Assembly: GCF_004752005.1 (NCBI RefSeq)
Contig: NZ_CP038493.1
Location: 2,628,302 to 2,692,301 of the forward strand
From: Thalassotalea sp. HSM 43
GTDB lineage: Bacteria; Pseudomonadota; Gammaproteobacteria; Enterobacterales; Alteromonadaceae
Direction of reading: 5' to 3'
Length of the DNA stretch: 64,000 nucleotides
Shown in pieces: positions 37,225-47,300 of the stretch (the stretch's first letter is position 1; each line of letters opens with the position of its first letter). Both the position numbers and the translations under genes were made by a program. The notes under the pieces were generated by a model. The model saw only the letters and a program-made list of their open reading frames with translations. It did not search any database and was not told the DNA's origin.

Positions 37225-38196
37225 ATGAATATTACTGAGATTCAATCCTTGGCCGAAAAGGATATGGCCGACGTCAACAGCCTTATATATAAGCAGCTCG
37301 AATCTGACGTGGTGCTTATTAACCAGTTAGGTATGTATATAGTTAACGCTGGTGGTAAGCGAATTCGTCCTTTGTTGACGGTATTGGCTGCTAGAGCGCT
37401 CGGCTATCAAGGCGACAAGCACATTTGTTTAGCAGCGATCATCGAGTTTATCCATACGGCTACCTTGTTACATGATGACGTTGTTGATGAATCGGAATTA
37501 CGACGTGGTCGAGAAACCGCCAATGCGATGTTCGGCAACAGTGCCAGTGTTTTAGTCGGCGACTTCCTATATACCCGTTCGTTCCAGATGATGGTGACGC
37601 TTGACGACATGACGGTTATGCAAGTGTTGTCTAATGCGACCAATGTCATTGCCGAAGGCGAGGTTTTGCAGCTTATGAACTGCAACGACCCAGATACCAC
37701 TGTCGAAAGTTATATGCAGGTCATTTACTCAAAGACAGCTAAGTTGTTTGAAGCGGCGACTCGATTAGCTGCCGTGGTGACAGGGCAAAAGGATGATGTT
37801 ATTGCGGCAATGAAAGCCTATGGTATGCATTTAGGTACAGCCTTTCAGCTTATCGATGATTTGATGGATTACACCGCTGACGCCAAAAAAATGGGCAAAA
37901 ATGTCGGTGACGATTTAGCCGAAGGTAAACCAACCTTACCGCTACTTTATGCTATGCACCATGGTAATGAGCAACAAGCCACGATGATCCGCTCCGCTAT
38001 CGAAAATGGCGATGGTATGGCTCACCTTGATGATATTCTTGTGGCGATGCAACAAACCGGCGCATTAACCTATACCCAACAAATGGCTGAGCAGGAAGCG
38101 CAAAAAGCCATAGAAGCATTAGCGACTCTAGATGACAGTGTATATAAGCAAGCATTGATTGCTCTGGCAAATATCGCCGCCAATCGCAGTGTTTAA
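37225..38196 (+). CDS. ispB: octaprenyl diphosphate synthase
   Basis: The 323-residue trans-prenyltransferase extends farnesyl diphosphate to the C40 (or similar) side chain of ubiquinone and menaquinone. The first aspartate-rich motif is LLHDDVVDE (D84, D85, D88) and the second is LIDDLMDYTAD near residue 212, followed by GKNVGDDLAEGKPTLPL. GGKRIRPLL marks the substrate-binding start. Divergence from rplU-rpmA-obgE is the usual gammaproteobacterial arrangement. Chain length cannot be read exactly from sequence. A bidirectional terminator follows. Confidence 0.95.
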   Translation: MNITEIQSLAEKDMADVNSLIYKQLESDVVLINQLGMYIVNAGGKRIRPLLTVLAARALGYQGDKHICLAAIIEFIHTATLLHDDVVDESELRRGRETANAMFGNSASVLVGDFLYTRSFQMMVTLDDMTVMQVLSNATNVIAEGEVLQLMNCNDPDTTVESYMQVIYSKTAKLFEAATRLAAVVTGQKDDVIAAMKAYGMHLGTAFQLIDDLMDYTADAKKMGKNVGDDLAEGKPTLPLLYAMHHGNEQQATMIRSAIENGDGMAHLDDILVAMQQTGALTYTQQMAEQEAQKAIEALATLDDSVYKQALIALANIAANRSV

Positions 38197-38262
38197 TTTC
38201 TGGTGCTAATGTCTTGTGCTAATGTTTTGTTCTAATGTCAGCTAACATGCTAGCGAATATGT

Positions 38263-38300
38263 CATAAAAAACGGGGTCGATATCGGTCCCGTTTTTTATG
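38263..38300. terminator. bidirectional terminator ispB / DUF4136 lipoprotein
   Basis: CATAAAAAACGGG/CCCGTTTTTTATG, a 13-bp stem with a 12-base loop that itself contains GTCGATATCGGT. It serves both convergent genes. Confidence 0.82.
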
Positions 38301-38336
38301 GTCACTAATTTGTCACGGCTGTGGCCGCGATAGCGA

Positions 38337-38888
38337 TTAAAATTGTTGTAAAATTGCAGCCACCACTTCTTCGACCACGGCATCCACATTGTCGTCTTGG
38401 GTGACTATGGTTTTAGCATAGCCGTGCCAAACCGGTTTCTTTTGCTTACCGTCAAAAATATCAATGGCTAATTCACCTTCTTTGTAGGCGCGACCAGCGT
38501 TTGAGTCACTCGGTGCCCAGGCGTAGCCTAGTGGCCCCACCAACCAGTCTTCTTTGTTGTAACCACTCGGGTAGGCATTAGCGGGCATTTTATCTCTAGC
38601 CCCCAGGGTAAAGCCGACAGTAAAATCTGCATCAAATACCGATAGAGCAGGGGTATAGCCCATGGCAATTAAAGTCGATGTGATTTGTTTAGCAACTTTT
38701 TTGACGATTTGTGGTTCGACATTGCTGCTGTGATTTAAGGCGTAATGATCATTTATCCAGCTAAAGGTCTTGTAATCAGCACGATTAACCTCACCATCGG
38801 CATTAACCTCAATGTCGAGTGTTTCGGGCGGACTCGCACAGCCAAATAACGTTAACAGCAACAGTAATGTTGTGAGTAAGGTTCTCAT
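38337..38888 (-). CDS. DUF4136 lipoprotein
   Basis: A 183-residue lipoprotein of the DUF4136 family. The signal peptide ends with lipobox LFGC, so the mature protein begins at a lipidated cysteine about residue 18; the next residues ASPP give no Asp+2 retention signal, so outer-membrane sorting is likely. The typical family core is present: YKTFSWIND near the start, DFTVGFTLGARDK, GELAIDIFDGKQKKPVWHGYA and a final VEEVVAAILQQF. The function of these proteins is unknown. I use the ATG at 38888 (GAGG six bases upstream); two GTG codons precede it in frame. The gene is convergent with ispB. Confidence 0.88.
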   Translation of the reverse strand: MRTLLTTLLLLLTLFGCASPPETLDIEVNADGEVNRADYKTFSWINDHYALNHSSNVEPQIVKKVAKQITSTLIAMGYTPALSVFDADFTVGFTLGARDKMPANAYPSGYNKEDWLVGPLGYAWAPSDSNAGRAYKEGELAIDIFDGKQKKPVWHGYAKTIVTQDDNVDAVVEEVVAAILQQF

Positions 38889-39028
38889 CACCACCTCTTA
38901 TTAAGATTGAAGATGTTGTTATTGCATCGCTTGCATCACATTGTTATCCAAGCAACAATTTAACTAACTTAACTATAAGAGATTTATAGGTATTTGCTAA
39001 AAATTGGCGGTACAAAAATGGTTTGCTA

Positions 39029-39253
39029 CTAATTGCTGCGCCAGTCGTTTAATTGCAAATATAGGTTTTGCAAAAACAACACAAAGCTGACGACGCTAAC
39101 GATAGCGCATGGTATCGCCAACAGGGCGATATCTGCGAGGTATCCCTGATAACTGAATACCGCGCATATAATACTCGCAGCCAATTCCAGTACGGTTTGT
39201 TCAAGACGGGTTTTAATGCCGATTTTAACCGGGCGTATATATTTTTTAAACAT
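39029..39253 (-). CDS. small two-helix membrane protein, unknown
   Basis: A 74-residue protein with a basic N-terminus (MFKKYIRPVKIGIKTR) followed by two hydrophobic stretches (about 22-40 and 42-66). The positive-inside rule would place the N-terminus in the cytoplasm. AAGGAA nine bases before the ATG supports translation. I do not recognise the family (possibly a DUF2061-like small protein: the pattern KTRLEQTVLELAASI is similar). Overlapping plus-strand frames do not look protein-like. Confidence 0.55.
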   Translation of the reverse strand: MFKKYIRPVKIGIKTRLEQTVLELAASIICAVFSYQGYLADIALLAIPCAIVSVVSFVLFLQNLYLQLNDWRSN

Positions 39254-39411
39254 TAATGGGCGTTCCTTGCATTACGCTGTTATTTTTATCGTGCGTGTTA
39301 GGCAAGCTAACAGCAATTGAATCACCGCTCCAGTGATTTTTTCTGCTATCAAGTATGTTTCTCACGGCGATATTCGGTATCATATGGCAATAATTTATAG
39401 CGAGAGAATTT

Positions 39412-40071
39412 ATGTCTTATCTTGATTGTGTGGTGATTGAGCCACAAGAGCAGGCCAATGCCAGTGTTATTTGGTTGCATGGATTAGGTGCCGACGGCCA
39501 CGATTTTGAGCCAGTTGTTCCTATGATGAAGTTTCCAGAGAACATGCACATTCGCTTCATCTTTCCCCATTCACCAAAAATTCCAGTCACCATTAACGGC
39601 GGCATGGTGATGCCTGCTTGGTATGACATTTTAGATATGAGCGTGGATCGCAAAGTTGATGCGGCGCAACTTAAACAGTCAGCAGACGCTATCGATGCAT
39701 TAATTCAACGGGAAATTGAGCAAGGCATTCCTGCGCAACGAATCATTATTGCAGGTTTCTCTCAAGGTGGTGCGGTGGCCTATGAAACCGCGCTTCGATT
39801 TGCCCAGCCTTTGGCAGGTTTGTTGGCGATGTCGACCTACTTTGCGACTAAAGATTGTATTAACTTATCGGCGGCGAATCGCAATATCGATATTATGGTG
39901 ATGCATGGTAGTCAAGATCCTGTGGTGTTGCCGGTACTCGGTGAACAAGCGAAGCAGAATTTGCGCCAATTAGATTACAAGGTAGAGTCGAAAACCTACG
40001 CCATGCCGCATGCGGTTTGTGCAGAGCAAATTAGTGATATCGCTGACTGGATCAGCGCACGATTGGCCTAA
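39412..40071 (+). CDS. carboxylesterase/phospholipase-family alpha/beta hydrolase
   Basis: This 219-residue cytoplasmic serine hydrolase belongs to the small carboxylesterase/acyl-protein-thioesterase family. The fold and triad are readable: oxyanion region VIWLHGLGADGHDF near residue 22, nucleophile S117 in AGFSQGGAVAY, acid D169 in GSQDPVV and H200 in MPHAVC. Related enzymes hydrolyse short acyl esters or lysophospholipids. AGCGAGAGAATTT before the ATG contains the ribosome binding site. A small gene follows after 14 bases. Confidence 0.9.
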   Translation: MSYLDCVVIEPQEQANASVIWLHGLGADGHDFEPVVPMMKFPENMHIRFIFPHSPKIPVTINGGMVMPAWYDILDMSVDRKVDAAQLKQSADAIDALIQREIEQGIPAQRIIIAGFSQGGAVAYETALRFAQPLAGLLAMSTYFATKDCINLSAANRNIDIMVMHGSQDPVVLPVLGEQAKQNLRQLDYKVESKTYAMPHAVCAEQISDIADWISARLA

Positions 40072-40085
40072 CCTAGGAGTCATAC

Positions 40086-40328
40086 ATGGCAAGATTTGTA
40101 GAGTACATCTATCGAGGTAAAACCAAGAAAATTGCCTTTTCTTATTCTCAACATCGCGATATGTACGAAGCGGTAGCGGCGGCGGAAGGTATCGATATCC
40201 AGTCCATTCTTGCTATGGAGCAGCAACTGGAAATGGTTAGCCGTGGCCAAGGCATTATGAAAAATTTTAGGCAAAAGGAGTTTGCGCGAATCGGCTTTAC
40301 TAAAGTCTGGATGATTAAAGACCAATAA
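40086..40328 (+). CDS. conserved hypothetical small protein
   Basis: An 80-residue, charged, soluble protein (MARFVEYIYRGKTKKIAFSY at the start, TKVWMIKDQ at the end). A strong TAGGAG ribosome binding site and its position 14 bases after the esterase gene make it a real operon member. I do not recognise a named family. The middle, MYEAVAAAEGIDIQSILAME, looks like one or two helices; the whole could be a small alpha/beta domain. Confidence 0.65.
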   Translation: MARFVEYIYRGKTKKIAFSYSQHRDMYEAVAAAEGIDIQSILAMEQQLEMVSRGQGIMKNFRQKEFARIGFTKVWMIKDQ

Positions 40329-40362
40329 TTATTGGTCTTTTTTATTGTCACATCCTCTAGCG

Positions 40363-40914
40363 CTATGGCTTATCTGTGGTTACCTTAAGTTGATAAAACA
40401 CCACTTGTTCACCTGCAACGTCCGGGTGCTGGTCAGTCTTTTGATAATCTAATCCGAGCTTTTTCATTACCCCGATTGATGCCAGATTTTTAGCATCGGC
40501 AATGGCACTAAAATAATCGACTTCACCTTCTGCGATTAACGCATTCATCACCTGTTTAGCAGCCTCACTGGCAAAGCCTTTACCCCATGCACTTTGCTTA
40601 AATCGCCAGCCAATTTCTAAATCACGCCAATGCGGTTGTTCGCTGAAAAAATACATCGGCCTGATTAATACCCAACCGAGAAATTGACCGCTTTGTTTTT
40701 CATCAACTTGCCACAGACCCCAGCCTTTATCGGCATTTCGATATTTTGCTAAACGAGGGATAAAGACACTTTCTATGGTGTGCATACTATTGGCCTTGCC
40801 ACCATTAATGTATTTCATGACCTGTGGATCGCTGTCGAGTTCTTGCAACACCTTGGTGTCATTCAAGCCGATAAAGCGGTAGCTAAGGCGGGCGGAGTCC
40901 TTGATTGTTAACAT
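40363..40914 (-). CDS. GNAT-family N-acetyltransferase
   Basis: A 183-residue GNAT protein of the RimJ/RimL-like type (acetyltransferase_3). Features are the N-terminal LSYRFIGLNDTKVLQELDSD, the beta-4/beta-5 region with LEIGWRFKQSAWGKGFASEA, which is the acetyl-CoA pyrophosphate loop (Q/R-x-x-G-x-G/A), and the later NLASIGVMKKLGLDY. The substrate is unknown; members acetylate ribosomal protein N-termini, antibiotics or small metabolites. It is convergent with the small gene before it and 99 bases downstream of gltS on the same strand. Confidence 0.88.
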   Translation of the reverse strand: MLTIKDSARLSYRFIGLNDTKVLQELDSDPQVMKYINGGKANSMHTIESVFIPRLAKYRNADKGWGLWQVDEKQSGQFLGWVLIRPMYFFSEQPHWRDLEIGWRFKQSAWGKGFASEAAKQVMNALIAEGEVDYFSAIADAKNLASIGVMKKLGLDYQKTDQHPDVAGEQVVFYQLKVTTDKP

Positions 40915-41013
40915 GCTGCATCCTTGTATGAGTTAAAGGAAATAAAAAAGTCGGTCTGTATGATAACAGGCCGACTGAATTAAGGTTAACTGTTGCGGTA
41001 CATTAGCTTGCTA

Positions 41014-42237
41014 TTAGCCGATAAAGGCTAGGTACATTTGCAAGATAATCAAGTTGGTAATATCGATAAAGAACGCACCGACAATTGGCACCACCATAAA
41101 CGCTTTTGGTGACGGACCATTGCGCGATACTAAAGTACCCATGTTCATTACCGCTGTTGGCGTTGCCCCCATACCAAAACCACAATGACCACCGGCCATA
41201 ACCGCAGCATCATAGTCTCTGCCCATTAGACGGAAGGTAATAAAGTAGGCAAACAGAGCCAACGTTATGGTCTGACAAACCAAAATCACCAATAAAGGAA
41301 TGGCAAGATCAAATATTTCCCACAGTTTCAAACTCATTAATGCCATCGATAGAAACAGCGCCAACGACACGGTACCTAAGATATCGACGGTTTCACTATT
41401 GATTTTGTATTTGTTGGAGATTTCGCAAATGTTGGTGATGATCACACCAATAAATAAAGCGTAAACAAAATCCGGTATTTTCAGATAACTGATGTCGAAG
41501 GAGTCGACAAACTCTTTAAAATATTTTGCCCCAGCGACACAAATAAGCATGATAAACAGCGTCTCTGACACTTTTTTAGCGGTTACTTTGTCTTCTTCCA
41601 ACTGGTTATAAGTTACCAAATCTGGATGGGTATCGTGATGATGAGCACCACGGCCGTATTCTGATTCAAAGCCGTTCTTATCAATAATGCGCTGTGCAAC
41701 TGGGCCACCAATAATACCACCCATGACCAAACCAAAGGTTGCCGCCGCCATGGCCAGCTCTAAGGTGTTAATGCCATACATTTCCTGAAACGTGGCCGAC
41801 CAAGCAGCCCCAGTACCGTGCCCACCACTTAGGGTAATAGAGCCGGCAATCAATCCCATGATAGGTTCAAGGCCGAGCAAACTGGCGAGCGTTACCCCTA
41901 AACCATTTTGCACAATAATATAAAGCGTCGCGACACCGAGAAAGATAAACACCTTAGCACCACCTTGTGCCAGCAATTTAAAATTCGCCGACAAACCTAC
42001 GGTAGAGAAGAACAACAACATAAAGGTGCTTTGCAAGGGCAGGTTAAACTCGATGCTTACGCCTTCAGCGTGTAACCAAGTTATTACGATGGCAATTGCC
42101 AGACCGCCAAGGATGGGCTCTGGAAAGTTAAACTTTTGAATAGGTTTGACAATATGATTGATAAAGCGACCTATAAACAATACGAGTATTGCGATGACAA
42201 GTGATTCAATCGCACCAACTTCAATTGTTTCATTCAT
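41014..42237 (-). CDS. gltS: sodium/glutamate symporter GltS
   Basis: The 407-residue inner-membrane transporter has about ten to eleven hydrophobic helices and the two inverted GltS repeats. The first pore-type motif is LSGGHGTGAAWSATF, the second is MAGGHCGFGMGATPTAVMNM, both glycine-rich re-entrant loops of the ESS family. It would import glutamate with sodium, suiting a marine organism. It is divergent from another glutamate/dicarboxylate-type symporter gene. Length is as in E. coli GltS (401). Confidence 0.95.
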   Translation of the reverse strand: MNETIEVGAIESLVIAILVLFIGRFINHIVKPIQKFNFPEPILGGLAIAIVITWLHAEGVSIEFNLPLQSTFMLLFFSTVGLSANFKLLAQGGAKVFIFLGVATLYIIVQNGLGVTLASLLGLEPIMGLIAGSITLSGGHGTGAAWSATFQEMYGINTLELAMAAATFGLVMGGIIGGPVAQRIIDKNGFESEYGRGAHHHDTHPDLVTYNQLEEDKVTAKKVSETLFIMLICVAGAKYFKEFVDSFDISYLKIPDFVYALFIGVIITNICEISNKYKINSETVDILGTVSLALFLSMALMSLKLWEIFDLAIPLLVILVCQTITLALFAYFITFRLMGRDYDAAVMAGGHCGFGMGATPTAVMNMGTLVSRNGPSPKAFMVVPIVGAFFIDITNLIILQMYLAFIG

Positions 42238-42672
42238 TTTTCACGCGCGTCCTCATTAGTCGTTGCTACCAATGTTATTAACTATAGAACAAAGATTGCC
42301 CCTTGGATGAGCAAAGCGCTGCATTTATATACAAAGCGGTTAATTTTTAGAAAAAACAGCATAAAAGCCGTGTGTTGATTTTTTAATCGACTGTTTCCTT
42401 GGTGCCTGCTTAGCATCTCTATTTTGTCACTATTTGCGGTAAGTTTGTGATGACTTAGCACATCTTTGATCTAGGCTGTTGCCTCTTGGTAAGCAAGTGT
42501 GAATACGCGGTTTTGATTTGTAAAATCGACGGGTTTTTCCTAGTGATCCAAGGCGATTTCATTATGATTGCTGCTCAATCCGGTTAACTGACCAAGATAT
42601 CGCTAGCTTGGTGAGTTAACTCGATTGGTAAATTACAGCAAGAGAAGTAAATCGAGAAGTAAGAGTTAAATA
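42238..42672. other. divergent region between the two symporter genes
   Basis: 435 bases between gltS and the DAACS symporter, both presumably driven from here. I see AT-rich promoter-like sequence but no palindrome, riboswitch or small gene that stands out. Confidence 0.45.
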
Positions 42673-43941
42673 ATGAATGCAATTAAAAATTCACTATCAG
42701 CCAAGGTTTTTCTTGGTCTAGTTTTGGGTTTCATTATTGGTACTATGATCCAATATGTTATCCCACCATCATGGGCTGCTGCCGGTTTTGCAACTGAGGC
42801 ATCGACAGGCCTAGGTGGTATGTTCGTTTCGATGATCAAACTTATCGTCGTACCATTAGTCTTTATTTCCATTACCTGCGGTATTTGTGAATTAAAAGAT
42901 TTATCAAGTTTTGGTCGCTTAGGTACTAAAACATTCAGTTTCTATATTATTAATACCATTGCTGCTATCGCCTTAACGATGGCAATTGTTATGTGGCTTC
43001 AGCCTGGCGTCGGTGTAAACCTTGGTGCGATGGCCGAAAACGTCACACTTGCCGCAACTGAAACGCCGAATATGTGGCAAATGGTGATCAACATTATCCC
43101 GTCAAACCCTTTCCAAGCGTTTGCTGAAGGTAATATGTTGCAAATCATCTTTATGGCGATCATGACAGGTATTGCGATTCAAGCGTTAGATAAGCGCGGT
43201 GGTCCAGCGATCCGTTCGTTCAAAATGGCGAACGAAATCATGATGAAGCTTATTACCTTGGTAATGTCTTTAGCGCCTTACGGTGTGTTCTTCCTGATGA
43301 TTTCATTAGGTGCAACATTAGACTCATCTAAGATGTTAGCGGTTGCGGGTTATATCGCGTTAGTGGTTTCCATGTTCATCTTTATGTTCTTGGTGGTTTA
43401 CCCGATGCTGGTGTTTATCACCACAGGTATTAAACCGGTAACCTTTATAAAGCACATTCGTGAGCAAATCATGTTTTCTCTGTCGAGTGCGTCTTCGAAT
43501 GCGACCATCCCAGTGACCATGCGTACGGTTACAGAAAAGCTTGGTGTTAGTCGTTCGGTTGCCGGATTTGGTGTTCCGCTTGGGGCAACTATGAACATGT
43601 CAGGCGCGGCGATTTATACCACGATTGCGACAATTTTTGTTGCCAATGCCTATGGTATGCCAATGACGGTGGAGCAAATGTTGCCGTTAGGATTTACGGT
43701 ATTGTTGTTATCAATAGGTGCCGGTGGTGTGCCAGGTGGTGGTATCGTATCAATCGGTATCTGTTTGCATACATTCGGTTTGCCAGTAGAAGCATTGGCT
43801 ATCGTTGCTGCCGTTGATCGTATTTGTGATATGTTCTGTACCACAGCCAACGTGGTTGGTGACACGGCTATCAATACCATCGTTGCGAAATCTGAAGGTG
43901 AAATCGATATCCCTATGCAAGGCCAAGCGGTTACTGCATAA
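42673..43941 (+). CDS. dicarboxylate/amino acid:cation symporter (DAACS family)
   Basis: A 422-residue transporter of the glutamate/aspartate/dicarboxylate family (GltP/DctA/SstT fold). Conserved pieces are KLIVVPLVFISITCGI, the serine-rich re-entrant loop HP1 with SLSSASSNATIPVTMR, the helix-7 motif GATMNMSGAAIYTTIATIF (NMDGTA-like) and HP2 GAGGVPGGGIVSIG. The SSASSNATIP loop and the last helix DRICDMFCTTANVVGD are consistent with amino-acid transport with sodium. Exact substrate (glutamate, aspartate, serine or C4 acids) is not fixed by these motifs. A terminator follows. Confidence 0.92.
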   Translation: MNAIKNSLSAKVFLGLVLGFIIGTMIQYVIPPSWAAAGFATEASTGLGGMFVSMIKLIVVPLVFISITCGICELKDLSSFGRLGTKTFSFYIINTIAAIALTMAIVMWLQPGVGVNLGAMAENVTLAATETPNMWQMVINIIPSNPFQAFAEGNMLQIIFMAIMTGIAIQALDKRGGPAIRSFKMANEIMMKLITLVMSLAPYGVFFLMISLGATLDSSKMLAVAGYIALVVSMFIFMFLVVYPMLVFITTGIKPVTFIKHIREQIMFSLSSASSNATIPVTMRTVTEKLGVSRSVAGFGVPLGATMNMSGAAIYTTIATIFVANAYGMPMTVEQMLPLGFTVLLLSIGAGGVPGGGIVSIGICLHTFGLPVEALAIVAAVDRICDMFCTTANVVGDTAINTIVAKSEGEIDIPMQGQAVTA

Positions 43942-44331
43942 ACCTAGTTATCAACGACAAAACGCCGGGCTTATGGCCGGCTTTTTTTTGCCAATTTTTT
44001 AGTCACAATAGATACCACCAATAACCACTAACATGTCGCTCTAATGCGTTACTCAAACATCCTCTTTTATAGCAAGCAATGACCCTTTTATAAGCTTGAT
44101 TTTAGCCATGTTTTTGGCTGTTTTTTAAGTCTTACCAGCTGCCTATATTGTCCACTTTTACGTTTGCCTTATGGCGCATTAAGTTAACTCTGACAACACA
44201 TCATCAGTACCTACTATTAACACTTTTTAACGCTTGAGTTGCATTCTCGTGTGCTATAAAAACTCGCCCCTTTCTGCGCTATTTCATTTACTGGGGCGAC
44301 AGACATACTAATAACAAGTGGTAATCAAGAG
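43942..44331. other. noncoding stretch upstream of the TonB receptor/protease pair
   Basis: 390 bases. The first part is the symporter terminator (43964-43989). The rest must hold the promoter of the receptor-subtilase pair. It is AT-rich with several TTTTTAA motifs; no clear operator was recognised. Confidence 0.45.
43964..43989 (+). terminator. intrinsic terminator of the symporter gene
   Basis: GCCGG (43964-43968) and CCGGC (43977-43981) form a short GC stem followed by eight T residues. Confidence 0.72.
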
Positions 44332-47300
44332 ATGAAAGTATCTGTTAATTTACTGGCACAAAGCATTCGCTATTCGCTGTTAGCATCCGTGCTGAGCGTG
44401 CCTGTATCTCAATATGCCTTTGCTGAACAAGAAACCGAAACGACGGTTGAACAAGAAGCAGAGCAGCAACAAACTGACGAAGACATTGAAGTATTTCAAG
44501 TCACTGGCTCGCGTATCAGTCAAACCTCATTTGAGGGGCCTAATCCGGTTACCGTAATTACCGGTGAAGACATGGCAAGACAAGGGCACATAACCTTGTT
44601 CGATGCATTACAAGACCTGTCGCAAAATACCGGTTTGGTTGACACCAACGAAGTGGGCGCGAGCGGTTTTACGCCGAATGCCAATGTCGTTAATTTGCGT
44701 GGCTTTGGTCCGCAATACACCTTAACTCTGATTAACGGTCGCCGTTTAGCTAATTATCCTGCCGCCTATCAGTCAAATAGCTCGGTGGTTAATATCGGTA
44801 CCATTCCAACCGCCGCCATTGAACGTGTGGAAGTGCTAACAACGGGCGCGTCGGCCATTTATGGTAGTGATGCGGTATCTGGCGTTATTAACGTTATTCT
44901 CAAAAAAGACGTTGAAGGCACCAATGTTGCTTTAACCTACGGTACTGGTGAAGAGCACGGCCAGGATAACTATCGTTTGCAGTTGACCCATGGTATTGAC
45001 CTTGATCAGGGCAATATCACTTTAATTGGTGAATACGCCTCTAGCGATTACGTTAAAGGCGGTGATTTAGACGATATAGACTCTGCTTTTGATTACCCAT
45101 ACGGCGATCCTGTCATGGCGCGTGGTGCGGTTCAAATCGACAATTGGGCAGCCTATGATTACCTACTTAATCCAACTGGTGAGCCAAGCTACATAGATCC
45201 AGGCGAAAACGGTTGTGCCGATTTACCTTGGACCAGTTACCAGTATCGCAGTCAGTTGCCAGAGGCAGAAGCACTCGGCCAAACCGGCGGTTCTTGGGGA
45301 CATTATTGCGGATTTGATAGCGCTAAATATCGCACCCTAAGACCTGAAACTGAAAAGTTCGCATTTATGATTTCAGCCAATCATGACATGGGTGGAGACG
45401 TTAGTGGTTTTATTGATTTGCTTTATACGCAAAATACCGCGGAAACCGACCATGGTCACATCGCTGTTAACGGTGGGACGGTAGAATTAGAAACCGGTGC
45501 CAACCAACTTAAAGTAAAAGATGGCAATGGCCAATATTTGGTAATGCCAGACTGGCACACTTTAGGTCGTATTTTACCGACTCAAGAGATCGGTGATACC
45601 GCATACCATTTTGATGAAGAGTCGTTGAGCATTACCCTAGGTATTGAGGGGGAGCTTGGCGATCATAGTTGGGAAGTGTACTTTACTGATTCGCGTTATG
45701 AGCTTGATACCGAACAGCAGGCGCTGAGATATCAAGAAACGGAAGAAATGTTTTTTGGCAACTATGTCAAAGAACAGCTCGGTATCAAAGTCTACGACGG
45801 AACCGGCACACACACGGTTTATGATCGCCTAAGCCCTGAAGACATTCGTCGTTTAGTGGGCACCACCACCACCAATAATAAAACCGAAGCGCAAATGGCC
45901 AGTGCCGTTATCACCGGTGACTTATTCGATATGCCAGCTGGTGCTGCTCAATATGCGGCAGTATTGGAATACGTAAACGAAGAGTTTGAATATCAACCAG
46001 ACGAGTTGATGACTCGACCAGAAGGTGAAGGTTGGTGGGGATTAGCAGGTTTTGGCGGCTTTGGTGAGCGTTCTCGTTCATCCGCAGGCTTGGAAACCAA
46101 ACTGCCGATTTCAGATTATCTTAACTTTGGCTTTGCCATTCGCTATGACCAATATGACAGTGCATCAAGTTCAAACGACGGTCAGTACACACCGGCCTAC
46201 AACGTAGAGTTTCGTCCTAATGATGAATGGCTGTTCAGAGCCAGTTACTCGCGCTCCTTTAAAGCGCCGGATATGCAGGCTATTTTCACTCGCTCTAGAG
46301 CCTTTAGTTTTGGTACCGATTACGTATCGTGTTACGAGCAATTCTTTGCTGGCAGTGTTAGCCCAAGTGAGTTTGTAAAAGATTCACTATATTACAGTCA
46401 ATGTTTAGGCAGCACATTTAATGCTGAGCAGTTACCTAACACCGAATTGGAAAACGAAGAAGGCACCTCGATCGGTTTAGGCTTTGTCTATTCACCTATG
46501 CCTGAGTTGACCATTAAGTTTGATTATTACGATGTAGAAATCCGTAATCAGGTGCAGCGTGGCGATATTTCGTCAATCCTTATCGAAGACTTCCATTGTC
46601 GTTATGGCACCGGCGAATCAGCGCCTATTTTTGGTTGTGACATCGTCACAGGTACCGAGGACCGCCAAGGCTTGGTTATCCGTAATGAAAACAACAACAG
46701 CGATGACCCCCTTGCTGGTGGCAGTTTAGAAACGGTAAATACCACCGCCTTTAACTTGGCCTCCTATCGTCAAACCGGTATCGATTCGTCCATTGAATAT
46801 TTATTGGATGTTGGCAGCTGGGGCGATCTGCGTTTTGCCGCCAGTCACACCGGTATATTAACCACAGAATACGATGCTTTAGCGGATGATGATCAAGCGC
46901 CTTATAGCTTTAGCGACAACATTGCTAACCGCGAGCCGCAAGACATTGTTACCGCATCGGTGAGCTATTTCTACGAGAATTTTGCCGCAACCTTGTCGGC
47001 GCGTTACATGAGTGAATTGGCTCCGCACCGCATACTGCCGAAAAAAGATGAAAACGGTGACGTGCTTTTCTTTGATCAATACGGCGATACCCTGAACTAC
47101 CAAATCAATGATGACGGTGAATACATAATCGAAGACGGTTATTTCGAAGGCCAGGATGCGCGTTTAGTGGGGGAGACCAAGCGTTCGCAAAAGCGCCTTG
47201 ACCCATTTATTACCGCCAATTTAGTACTCGCATATTCGTTCAATGAAGGTGATACCAATGTGTCGCTTACCGTACAGAACGTTTTTGATGAACAAGCACC

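Noticed and set aside
39068-39256. A plus-strand frame antisense to the small membrane protein gene
   Set aside because: The minus-strand frame has two clear membrane helices and a ribosome binding site; the plus-strand frame has neither.
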